Of a stretch of 35,920 bases of DNA, positions 17,458 through 25,199 are shown piece by piece. The DNA comes from a candidate division WOR-1 bacterium RIFCSPLOWO2_02_FULL_46_20. GTDB lineage: Bacteria > Margulisbacteria > WOR-1 > O2-12-FULL-45-9. The stretch covers positions 1 to 35,920 of the forward strand of contig METP01000003.1 of NCBI GenBank assembly GCA_001771365.1, written 5' to 3'. Each line of letters begins with the position of its first letter. Positions within the stretch are counted from its first letter, which is position 1. The notes below the pieces were generated by a model, which was not told where the DNA came from, searched no databases, and saw only the letters and a program-made list of their open reading frames with translations. Made by a program: the position numbers and the translations under genes.

Positions 17458-17962
17458 ACATGCTTTAGTGAAACTGGCGCGCAAAACCATCGACAGTTAT
17501 GTCAAGGAAGGCAGGATAATTGAACCGCCTGCCGAATTGACCGGGGAAATGAATAAAAAGGCGGGGGTTTTTGTTTCTTTGTACAAACGGGGGAGTCTGC
17601 GTGGCTGCATTGGCACTTTCGCGCCAACGACCAAGAACGTGGCGGTCGAGATTATTCATAATGCTATTGAATCGTCGACCAGAGATCCGAGGTTTTTGCC
17701 AATTAAGGTGGATGAACTTGAAGAGCTGGATATTTCCGTTGATGTTTTGGGTGTGCCCGAACCGGTTAGCTCCGTGGCCGAGCTTGATGCAAAAAAATAT
17801 GGCGTCATAATTGGAAATGGCGGGAGGCGAGGGCTGCTTTTGCCTGATTTGCCGGGAGTCAATACCCCGGCCGAGCAAATAGCCATTTGTCGCCGCAAGG
17901 CCGGCATTGGGGATAATGAGGACTTAGAGCTGTTTAGGTTTGAAGTTAGGAGGTATAAGTAA
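17450..17962 (+). CDS. AMMECR1 domain protein
   Basis: About 170 residues match the AMMECR1 family: the invariant [12 protein letters not shown], then DPRFLPI...LDISVDVL and [25 protein letters not shown]. No ATG exists in frame near the family start. A TTG at 17450 gives [17 protein letters not shown], the expected N-terminus; a GTG at 17468 is the alternative. The TTG overlaps the end of the LigB-like gene by 8 nt, so synthesis may depend on coupling. A +1 shift near 17449 would instead create the fused LigB-AMMECR1 protein known elsewhere. The stop overlaps argC as TAATG. Molecular function is not firmly known. Confidence 0.85.
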   Translation: MSEHALVKLARKTIDSYVKEGRIIEPPAELTGEMNKKAGVFVSLYKRGSLRGCIGTFAPTTKNVAVEIIHNAIESSTRDPRFLPIKVDELEELDISVDVLGVPEPVSSVAELDAKKYGVIIGNGGRRGLLLPDLPGVNTPAEQIAICRRKAGIGDNEDLELFRFEVRRYK

Positions 17963-19011
17963 TGATCAAAGCGGGAATAATTGGCGCCGGAGGCTACGCG
18001 GGGGTGAATCTGTTGTCGCTATTGTTGCGGCATCCGGAGGCAGAGGTCGTCTGGCTGATTTCGGAAGAAGCTCATAATGGAAAAAAAATCTCTGAATTGT
18101 TCCCTCACCTAACTGAGATTTGTGATTTGGCTTGCGGTACTTTGGCTGATGTCGGTAAACTGGCCAAAAAAGTGGATGTTGTTTTCTTGGCGTTGCCCCA
18201 CGGCATGGCTCTTGATTATGTGCCGCGGATATTAAAAACCGGGGCAAAGGTTGTTGATCTGGGCGCGGATTATCGTTTTAGTGATGAAAAAGTATTTAAA
18301 AAATGGTACGGCGTTGAACATAAAGATAAAAAAGTTTTTGCCGAAGCGGTATTTGGTTTGCCGGAGCTTTTCCGGGCTGAAATTAAATCCGCTCTCCTGA
18401 TCGGCAATCCCGGTTGTTATCCGACCGCTTCAATCTTGGGCCTGGCGCCGTTGGTTAAAAAGGGCTTGATTGATATGGATTCCATTATTGTGGATGCCAA
18501 ATCCGGAGTTTCCGGGGCGGGGCGGGGGGCTAAACAAATCACTCTTTTTTGTGAACGTAATGAAGGGGTGATGGCTTATTCTGTCAACAATCATCGACAT
18601 ATGGGGGAAATAGAATTCCAGGTTGGCCGGCTAGCCGGTTATCCGAATACCCGGGTAACCTTTGTGCCTCACCTGATGCCGATGAGTCGGGGAATTTTGG
18701 CCACAATCTATAGCCAACTTAAAACTGAAAACTTAAAACTTAAAACTAAGGACTTAACTATTTTATATAAAAAATTCTATAAAGACGAGAAATTTGTGCG
18801 GGTATATGATACGCCGTGCACCAAGAATGTCTCTTTTACGAATTTCTGCGATATTGGCGTAGCGGTTAACGAAGAGACTCAGACCGTTATTGTGACTTCG
18901 GTCATTGATAACCTGATTAAAGGAGCGGCAGGACAGGCGGTACAGAACATGAATATAATATTCGGGCTTGATGAAGCAAAAGGTCTGGAGCAAATAGGAG
19001 TATTTCCATAA
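17962..19011 (+). CDS. argC: N-acetyl-gamma-glutamyl-phosphate reductase
   Basis: The 349-residue enzyme catalyses the NADPH-dependent third step of arginine synthesis. It has the Rossmann motif GAGGYAGVNLL, and the active-site GNPGCYPTAS gives the catalytic Cys at residue 152. The later HRHMGEIEFQ and FVPHLMPMSRGILATIY are also typical. The ATG has an AGGAGG site 8 nt upstream and overlaps the AMMECR1 stop (TAATG). Between GILATIY and the family motif FVRVYD, residues ~252-262 come from a 7-bp tandem repeat (18716-18747) that appears to have been inserted in frame. Confidence 0.96.
   Translation: MIKAGIIGAGGYAGVNLLSLLLRHPEAEVVWLISEEAHNGKKISELFPHLTEICDLACGTLADVGKLAKKVDVVFLALPHGMALDYVPRILKTGAKVVDLGADYRFSDEKVFKKWYGVEHKDKKVFAEAVFGLPELFRAEIKSALLIGNPGCYPTASILGLAPLVKKGLIDMDSIIVDAKSGVSGAGRGAKQITLFCERNEGVMAYSVNNHRHMGEIEFQVGRLAGYPNTRVTFVPHLMPMSRGILATIYSQLKTENLKLKTKDLTILYKKFYKDEKFVRVYDTPCTKNVSFTNFCDIGVAVNEETQTVIVTSVIDNLIKGAAGQAVQNMNIIFGLDEAKGLEQIGVFP
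18716..18747. repeat. In-frame 7-bp tandem repeat within argC
   Basis: About four degenerate copies of a TAAAACT-like unit, including the 11-mer AACTTAAAACT twice (18716-18726 and 18730-18740). It encodes the Lys/Leu/Thr-rich segment SQLKTENLKLKTKDL. It falls in a variable stretch between two conserved ArgC motifs. Confidence 0.65.
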
Positions 19012-20144
19012 TGAGCCGGGTAAAAGGATTTAAGGCCGCTGGGATTGCCTGCGGATTAAAAAAATCGGGTAAGCCCGATTTGACAATAATTTATTCTGAA
19101 GTACCGGCCGTTGCGGCCGGTGTTTTTACCACCAATCAGGTTAAAGCCGCTCCGGTTTTGGTTGACCAAGAACAGCTTAAGAATAAAACAGCCCGGGCCA
19201 TTGTGGTTAACGCCGGCAATGCCAACTGTTGGACCGGTAAACAGGGACTAAAAGACGCTCATACAATGGTTAAGGAAACAGCCAGGGCGCTTAACCTTAA
19301 AACCCGGGAAGTTTTGGTGGCTTCAACCGGAGTGATCGGCCGGTCCATGCCCATGTCCACCGTTACAGCCGGCATTAAAATAGCGGTAAAGCAATTGTCG
19401 GCGGCTGGACTGGCTAAGGCGGCTCAGGCGATTTTAACAACTGACACCAGGTCCAAACAGATTACGCTTAAAGTTGGAGATATTACCATTACCGGCTTTG
19501 CCAAGGGCGCGGGGATGATTGAGCCGGGTATGGCAACTATGTTGTGTTTTATTTTAACCGACGCGCAAATTGAGAAAAGTTTACTGCAAAAGATTTTGCG
19601 GCAAGCGGTTAATAAGAGTTTTAACATGATCTCGGTAGATAATTGCCAATCAACCAACGACACTGTTTTGGCCTTAGCCAATGGGATGTCAGGAGTTAGG
19701 GTTGGTAATGTAGGGGCAGGGCTTGCCTGCCTGCCGGTAGGCACGGTCCCTGTCAGTCAATTTCAAATCGCCCTGGAAAAGGTTTGCATCTACCTGGCCA
19801 AGGAAATCGCGCGGGATGGGGAAGGGGCGAGCAAGCTATTAACGGTTAAGGTGTCCAGGGCCAGGAATGAAGCCGATGCCAGGAAGGCGGTGAAAGCCTT
19901 GATTGGTTCTTTTCTCTTGAAGGCCGCGGTTTATGGCCAAGATAAAAATACCGGCCGTATCTTGCAAGCGATCGGCACTACCAACGCCAAAGTTAATTGG
20001 GATAAATTTAAATTTGACTGGCAAATGGGAGACAAGGAAGATATTATTACAGTTAACCTGGCCGCGGGTAAGGTTGCCGCGACCGGCTGGGGTTGCGATT
20101 TAACCGAAGGCTATGTTGAAATCAACGCGGAGTATACGACATAA
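19011..20144 (+). CDS. argJ: Glutamate N-acetyltransferase / amino-acid acetyltransferase
   Basis: The 377-residue ArgJ makes N-acetylglutamate, using acetyl-ornithine (and in bifunctional forms acetyl-CoA). The self-cleavage site KGAGMIEPGMATMLCF is intact, giving Thr176 as the new N-terminal nucleophile of the beta chain. VVNAGNANCWTG, STGVIG and ARDGEGASKLLTVKV are also typical. The start overlaps the argC stop (TAATG). Around residues 230-250 (GAGLACLPVGTVPVS) the frame contains an extra palindromic repeat (19726-19743). ArgJ implies the cyclic acetyl pathway; no argD, argF or argG lies in the window. Confidence 0.95.
   Translation: MSRVKGFKAAGIACGLKKSGKPDLTIIYSEVPAVAAGVFTTNQVKAAPVLVDQEQLKNKTARAIVVNAGNANCWTGKQGLKDAHTMVKETARALNLKTREVLVASTGVIGRSMPMSTVTAGIKIAVKQLSAAGLAKAAQAILTTDTRSKQITLKVGDITITGFAKGAGMIEPGMATMLCFILTDAQIEKSLLQKILRQAVNKSFNMISVDNCQSTNDTVLALANGMSGVRVGNVGAGLACLPVGTVPVSQFQIALEKVCIYLAKEIARDGEGASKLLTVKVSRARNEADARKAVKALIGSFLLKAAVYGQDKNTGRILQAIGTTNAKVNWDKFKFDWQMGDKEDIITVNLAAGKVAATGWGCDLTEGYVEINAEYTT
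19726..19743. repeat. REP-like palindrome inside argJ
   Basis: The 18-mer CCTGCCTGCCGGTAGGCA is identical to 4268-4285. It folds as TGCCT-GCCGGT-AGGCA, and an outer CAGGG/CCCTG pair (19717-19721 and 19748-19752) can lengthen the hairpin. It is translated in frame as part of argJ. Confidence 0.75.
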
Positions 20145-21014
20145 ATGTTTAAGCAGTTAATTAAACGGGCTAATGCGGTTATCGAGGCTTTACCCTATCT
20201 TATTAAATTCAATAGTAAGATCATTGTCATAAAATACGGCGGGGCGGCGATGCAGAATAAAGAACTGACGTCGAGCGTTATTCAAGATGTCGTCTTGCTG
20301 AAGATGGTCGGGATGGAGCCGATCCTTGTTCACGGCGGCGGGCCGGAGATCAATAAATACCTGCGCAAAAACGGGATCGAGCCGAAATTTATCGGCGGCT
20401 ATCGTGTAACCGATAAAGAGACGATGAGGATTGTCCAAAAAGTCCTCGGCGAAAAAATTAACCAGCAGATCGTCTCGCTGATCAAAAAAGCAGGAGGCAA
20501 GGCTAAAGGTTTCTACGGCAAAAAAGGGCAGGTCATTAAAGCGTTCAAATACTGGAAAAAGGACGAGAAGGGCAACAGGATCGATCTCGGCTTTACCGGA
20601 CAGGTTGGCGGGGTCCGCTACCGCTTCCTGCGAAAGTGGATGAAACTCGGTTATATTCCGGTTCTAACCTCGATTGGCGTTGGGAAGCGGGGTGGAATCT
20701 ACAATATTAATGCCGATAAGGCGGCGGCGGCGATCGCCGCTTACCTCAAAGCGGAAAAACTGATCGTGATGACTGATGTCAACGGCGTTCTTGATAATAC
20801 AGGGAAATTAGTTTCAAAAGTTAACACTTACAAAGCGGGAAAAATGATCAAATTGGGCGGCATTTCCGGCGGGATGATCCCCAAAATTAAATCTTGCCTC
20901 TACGCCCTCCGCAAGGGTGTGAAAACTGCCCACATTATTGATGGCCGGATTCCCCACGCCATCCTCCTCGAGCTCTTCACCGACTACGGTATCGGGACGA
21001 TGGTGGAGAAGTAA
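20145..21014 (+). CDS. argB: Acetylglutamate kinase
   Basis: The 289-residue kinase phosphorylates N-acetylglutamate. Motifs: VIKYGGAAM, LVHGGGPEINKYL, VMTDVNGVLD and KLGGISGGMIPKI. An N-terminal helix (residues ~1-22) precedes the first strand, as in hexameric arginine-inhibited forms, so feedback inhibition by arginine is likely but inferred. The segment KYWKKDEKGNRIDLGFTG matches the usual DLGxxG loop. The ATG directly follows the argJ stop. Codons end in G/C more often than in argJ upstream. The stop lies 2 nt from the stop of the convergent GH94 gene, with no visible terminator. Confidence 0.95.
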   Translation: MFKQLIKRANAVIEALPYLIKFNSKIIVIKYGGAAMQNKELTSSVIQDVVLLKMVGMEPILVHGGGPEINKYLRKNGIEPKFIGGYRVTDKETMRIVQKVLGEKINQQIVSLIKKAGGKAKGFYGKKGQVIKAFKYWKKDEKGNRIDLGFTGQVGGVRYRFLRKWMKLGYIPVLTSIGVGKRGGIYNINADKAAAAIAAYLKAEKLIVMTDVNGVLDNTGKLVSKVNTYKAGKMIKLGGISGGMIPKIKSCLYALRKGVKTAHIIDGRIPHAILLELFTDYGIGTMVEK

Positions 21015-21016
21015 GC

Positions 21017-23374
21017 TTACCCCATTATCACTTCGATGTGGTGTTCGGCTCCGCCTGGCCGGTCGGCCGGAATAAGATTAGACGATTGCCGTTTATTATC
21101 CACAGTAATTGACTTTATACCCCTGGAAATATTTTCCGGGTTACGCACGGTTATGTAGTAGGTTGAATCACGAAAAACTCTTTTGACGGAAAAACCCTTC
21201 CAGTTTTTTGGAATGCAGGGATCAATCAGCAGCCCTTTGTAATCCGGCCTGATACCCAGAATCCATTGCGAAGCGGCAATAAAATTCCAACTGGCGGAAC
21301 CGGTTAACCAGGAGTTTTTGCCTTCACCAAAATTTTTATGGGCTTTGCCGGCAATCATCTGGCAGTAAACATAGGGTTCTGTCTTATATAGATCAGCGGT
21401 ATCATTGTGTGCCGCCGGCTGGATGGCTTTGTAGTATTCGTAAGCAATGTCGCCGCGACCGAGCATGCATTCGGCAATCATGGCCCAGGGATTTGGATGA
21501 CAAAAAATAGCGCCGTTTTCTTTGAGCCCCGGAGGATAAACACAGATCGAACCGTATTTCCAGATGAACCTGGAATAAGGCGGCGTCATGAGGACGATGC
21601 CGTGCTTGGTCCAGAGATGTTTTCTGACCGCGTCCATGCATTTTAGAGCCCTGTCTTTTTCCGCTACGCCGGAGAGCACCCCCCAGGCCTGGGTTTCCAG
21701 ATAAATCTGCCCTTCTTTATTTTTGCTGGAGCCAACAGGTTCTTCGTCCTGGTCAAAAGCGCGCATGTACCAGCCGCCATCCCAGGCAACTTTATTAATC
21801 TTCCGGCTCAGCTTGGTTGCGATGTCATTATATTTCTTGATATCATCTTTTTTGTTGATGAGCTCCGCCATTTTGGCCATTTCTCCGGCACCGTAAACGA
21901 CCATCTGGGCGATCATAACAGATTCGGCCCCCTCTTTGCCGTGGGTCAGGTTTAAGCAATCGTTCCAGTCGGCAAAATAGATCTTGGGCAGGCCATGCGA
22001 GCCGATATGGGTAGTGGAAAAGTGGATAGCGCGGGCCAGGTGCTCGTAAACGGTTCCTTTTTCTCCGGCCACAAAAGGAACGGTTGTTTCTAAAAAGCGA
22101 ATGTCGCCTGTTTCTTTGACATAAGCCGGGACCGAGACGGTTAACCAAAGGTGATCGTCGCCATAGCCGGAACCGTTGCCTTTTTTAGTTAAAGGAGAAT
22201 ACTGGTGATAGGCCGAACCGTCTTCGAATTGGTTGGAGGCCAGGTCAATTATTCTTTCTTTTACCTTTTCCGGGATCATGTGCACAAAACCGAGAGTGTC
22301 CTGGTTTGAATCCCGGAAGCCCATGCCCCGGCCAATGCCGGATTCATAATACGAAGCCGAACGCGACCAATTAAATGTTGTGCGGCATTGATACTGATTC
22401 CAGGTATTGACCATAAGGTCAAAGTCCGGATCTTCGGAGTTAACGGAAAAGTTGCCCAGGTTGGTTTCCCAGTACTTTTTAAGCTTTAATAATTCCTGTT
22501 CAATCGTTTGAGGTTCTTTATACTTGCCGACTTTGGCCGGCGGCTCGTCAATATCTTCCGTGAAGCCCAAAACAAAAATAAATGTTTTTGTCTCTCCCGG
22601 CTTAAGCTTAAAATTAAACATCTGTGAGCCAACCGGCGACCAACCGCCGGCAAGGCTGTTATTCATTTTACCTTCAATAACCGCGCGGGGCCTGGACCAA
22701 TCGCCATAATTGCCCATAAAATCTTTTCTTTGGGTATCAAAGCCCTTGGCTGCCGCGTTGGCGCAGGCAAAATAGGTAACCAGGTTTTGTTCCACGCGAT
22801 AACGGGAGAGATGATAGATAATATTGTTTTTTACCTCGGTTTCGCCGATATTTAGATTGTATTGATAGTCGGTCATGTCGTTTAGGGCATCCCAGAGACA
22901 GAACTCAACAAAGGAGAAGAGCGACAGCTCTTTTGGCTGGGTTACTTTTGGCTCTGCTTTAACTTCGATCATCCAGATTTCCAGGTTTTCGCCTAAAGGT
23001 ACGAGGTAGGTGGTTTTGGTGGAGACACCCTTGTATTCGGATTTGATAATGCTATAGCCCAGACCATGACGACATTCGTATTTATACTCTTTAGCGTCTT
23101 TGAGAACCGGTTGCCAGGAGGCTGACCAGAAATCATTGGTTTTATTGTCGCGTAAATAAAGATACCTGCCGCCCCGGTCCATGGGGATATTATTGTAACG
23201 ATAGCGCAGCAGCCTTCTTTCTTTCGGGTCTTTGACAAAACTATAGCCGCCGGCAGTGTTGCTGAACAAGGCGCAATAATCTTCGCACCCCAGATAATTT
23301 ATCCACGGCAGTGGGGTGTCTGGTTTGGTTATGACATATTCTTTGTTTTCTTTATCAAAGTACCCGTACTTCAT
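21017..23374 (-). CDS. GH94 cellobiose phosphorylase
   Basis: The 785-residue protein matches cellobiose phosphorylases from end to end. These convert cellobiose and phosphate to glucose-1-phosphate and glucose. It begins MKYGYFDKENKEYVIT and TPLPWINYLG, followed by GGYSF, RRLLRYRYNNIP and GGRYLYLRD. The central GRGMGFRDSNQDTLGFV and the catalytic-acid motif FADWNDCLN (Asp469) are intact, and the LAY-type phosphate site region follows. No signal peptide is present, so it acts in the cytoplasm on imported sugar. The start overlaps the GH42 stop by 4 nt (ATGA). Cellobiose is the best guess from overall resemblance; other beta-glucosides are possible. Confidence 0.92.
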   Translation of the reverse strand: MKYGYFDKENKEYVITKPDTPLPWINYLGCEDYCALFSNTAGGYSFVKDPKERRLLRYRYNNIPMDRGGRYLYLRDNKTNDFWSASWQPVLKDAKEYKYECRHGLGYSIIKSEYKGVSTKTTYLVPLGENLEIWMIEVKAEPKVTQPKELSLFSFVEFCLWDALNDMTDYQYNLNIGETEVKNNIIYHLSRYRVEQNLVTYFACANAAAKGFDTQRKDFMGNYGDWSRPRAVIEGKMNNSLAGGWSPVGSQMFNFKLKPGETKTFIFVLGFTEDIDEPPAKVGKYKEPQTIEQELLKLKKYWETNLGNFSVNSEDPDFDLMVNTWNQYQCRTTFNWSRSASYYESGIGRGMGFRDSNQDTLGFVHMIPEKVKERIIDLASNQFEDGSAYHQYSPLTKKGNGSGYGDDHLWLTVSVPAYVKETGDIRFLETTVPFVAGEKGTVYEHLARAIHFSTTHIGSHGLPKIYFADWNDCLNLTHGKEGAESVMIAQMVVYGAGEMAKMAELINKKDDIKKYNDIATKLSRKINKVAWDGGWYMRAFDQDEEPVGSSKNKEGQIYLETQAWGVLSGVAEKDRALKCMDAVRKHLWTKHGIVLMTPPYSRFIWKYGSICVYPPGLKENGAIFCHPNPWAMIAECMLGRGDIAYEYYKAIQPAAHNDTADLYKTEPYVYCQMIAGKAHKNFGEGKNSWLTGSASWNFIAASQWILGIRPDYKGLLIDPCIPKNWKGFSVKRVFRDSTYYITVRNPENISRGIKSITVDNKRQSSNLIPADRPGGAEHHIEVIMG

Positions 23375-25170
23375 TTACTATGTCCCCTTACTAATTCAAG
23401 CCACTTCTTGTTCCCGTTATGCATCTCCAGGAACAAACTGAAATTGGCGTACCTGGCTTTGCCTTTGCCGATTTTTCTGGTGATAAATTGTTTGGTTTTT
23501 ATTGCAGGGGCGGTCTTTAGACCGCCAGATTTTGGCGACCTGAAAGTCGCTACACCGTCAAAGAAGCCTTCTGGTTTCAGGACAGTGTATTCGTAAGTCA
23601 CGCCAAATAAATCTTCCATCAGAGGGTTCGGGTACAGATGCCCATGCTCATCTTTTACGCCAAAACGAGCCTCCGTGATCAATGTTCCGCCGGCTTTGAT
23701 CCATTTTTTTAAATTCTCATATTGTTTGAGAGAGAGCAGGTATGGATTGGGCATCAAGATTACTCTATAAGGCAACTGACCCGAATTTAAATCACGCTCA
23801 AAAACAAAATCAATGGGCTGACCTTTTTTGTAGACGGCTTTGTAGGCTCCCGACATAGACAACAAGCTGTACATTATGCCAATGTCTCCCCTGGCGGTTT
23901 CCCATTGCCCGGCCATTGGGCGGGGAGGGCCTTGTTCCTGGTAAGCTTCGATTTCGCTGCCGCGGAGATAGGCAATGGCGATTTTAGAACGTGGAACGTG
24001 GAATGTAGAACGCAGGTTCCTGGATAATTTTCTTATAACCTCAAGCCTCCTGGTCGGACGCCCAGCAGCGGTCAGAATTCCGAAGCCGCCGGTTTCCGCG
24101 CCAAAGAGCGGCGGCCGCCAATTGTGGTAAAGCAGGGCACGGGCGCCGTATTTAAAGGCCAGCTCAGTCCATTCTTTTATCTCCGGGCCCTCAACATAGC
24201 CGGGGAAACCCCAGCGCACATTCTGGCCCCCTTGCATCTCGGTTATGTGAAATTCAGCCCTGGTGCCGCGGGTAAAGCTACGCCACAAATCCAGCGTAAA
24301 AGCCAGCTGCCGTTCGTCCATTTTGCCGCCGCGCGGATAAACATCCAGACCATACCAATCAAGGTTTTTGGGGATTAAGCTGTGATCCGGAACTCTGGTG
24401 CATATCCCGATAAAACCATTGGTCCCTACCGGGTGTTTTTTGTCGATTTTTCTAACTATAGCAGCTAAATTTTCTATCCATGATTTAATGCTGTCGGTCT
24501 TAAACCTGAACCAGTCCAGGAATGTATGAGGAGAAACCGCTTCCCAAAAACCGGCTTTTGGAGTTCTAATATCTTCCCAGGAGGAGAGATGGTTGGTCCA
24601 GAATTTTGTCCCCCAAATCTCATTAACTTTTTTGATCGATCCGTATTTATTCTTGGCCCAGGCGACAAAGGCCAGGCGACTATGCTCGCAATGGCAAAAA
24701 TCGTTCATGGTGGTGTGGTCCAGCGGCGGATAGACCGGTTCATTGTCCAGCTGCCAGGAATGGAGCGCCGGATGGTTCTTGTAACGAGACACCATCTTTT
24801 TAGCCAAGCGTTCAGCCAGCTTTCTATAGTGAACATTATCTTTGCAAATATTGGGTCTGGGGCCAAACTCCGGATAAAGTGTGCCGTCTTGAGCCACGGG
24901 TTGGGACTCTGGAAATTTTCTATGAAACCAGGGCGGGACTTGAGAGGTTGGGATGCCGAGTAAAACTTTGAGGCCATGCTTTTTACAAAGAGCCATGGCG
25001 TAATCAAACTCCGCGAAATTGAACTTGCCCGGCTCCGGCTCAAGCCAATCCCAGGCCATCTCGCCAAAACGCACGATGTTTAATCCAGCCGTCTTGATTT
25101 CCCCAAAAGTTCTGTCCCAGGTGTTCTTGGGCCATTGGTCAGGATAGTAGGTTACTCCAAATGGCAGCAT
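23371..25170 (-). CDS. GH42 beta-galactosidase-like glycoside hydrolase
   Basis: The 599-residue GH42 enzyme has MLPFGVTYYPDQWP at the start, the acid/base Glu144 in WQLDNEPV and the nucleophile Glu311 in FHITEMQGG. The TIM barrel ends near residue 385, then a trimerisation domain follows. No signal peptide is present. Total length is a little below the usual 650-690, consistent with a short C-terminal domain. Two repeat elements lie in frame: a 7-bp tandem repeat at the domain linker (around residue 390) and a pair of palindromes near residues 540-554. GH42 enzymes mostly cleave beta-galactosides, some arabinosides or glucosides, so the substrate is open. A TATAAT box ends 8 nt before the ATG. 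Confidence 0.9.
   Translation of the reverse strand: MLPFGVTYYPDQWPKNTWDRTFGEIKTAGLNIVRFGEMAWDWLEPEPGKFNFAEFDYAMALCKKHGLKVLLGIPTSQVPPWFHRKFPESQPVAQDGTLYPEFGPRPNICKDNVHYRKLAERLAKKMVSRYKNHPALHSWQLDNEPVYPPLDHTTMNDFCHCEHSRLAFVAWAKNKYGSIKKVNEIWGTKFWTNHLSSWEDIRTPKAGFWEAVSPHTFLDWFRFKTDSIKSWIENLAAIVRKIDKKHPVGTNGFIGICTRVPDHSLIPKNLDWYGLDVYPRGGKMDERQLAFTLDLWRSFTRGTRAEFHITEMQGGQNVRWGFPGYVEGPEIKEWTELAFKYGARALLYHNWRPPLFGAETGGFGILTAAGRPTRRLEVIRKLSRNLRSTFHVPRSKIAIAYLRGSEIEAYQEQGPPRPMAGQWETARGDIGIMYSLLSMSGAYKAVYKKGQPIDFVFERDLNSGQLPYRVILMPNPYLLSLKQYENLKKWIKAGGTLITEARFGVKDEHGHLYPNPLMEDLFGVTYEYTVLKPEGFFDGVATFRSPKSGGLKTAPAIKTKQFITRKIGKGKARYANFSLFLEMHNGNKKWLELVRGHSK
23509..23550. repeat. Two adjacent palindromes inside the GH42 gene
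   Basis: GGCGGTCT-TT-AGACCGCC (23509-23526) is a perfect 8-bp-stem hairpin. Eight bases on, GCGAC-CTGAAA-GTCGC (23535-23550) is a second one. Both are translated in frame near the C-terminus of the GH42 protein. Confidence 0.7.
23987..24014. repeat. 7-bp tandem repeat inside the GH42 gene
   Basis: Four units, GAACGTG, GAACGTG, GAATGTA and GAACGCA, run without a gap. They encode RSTFHVPRS on the minus strand, at the link between the barrel and the next domain. Confidence 0.7.
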
Positions 25171-25178
25171 AATGGATT

Positions 25179-25184
25179 ATTATA
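25179..25184 (-). promoter_or_regulatory. -10 box upstream of the GH42 gene
   Basis: A TATAAT (complement of 25179-25184) ends 8 nt before the GH42 ATG, with a poor -35 match (TAGGCT) at 17 bp. It lies in the 29-bp gap after the larger phosphorylase gene and could start a leaderless GH42-GH94 message. Confidence 0.5.
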
Positions 25185-25199
25185 GCAAAAAATGGGGGG

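Noticed and set aside
20145-21014. argB as a recent horizontal acquisition
   Set aside because: Its codons end in G/C more often than those of argJ, but it is in the expected operon place and the difference is small by eye.
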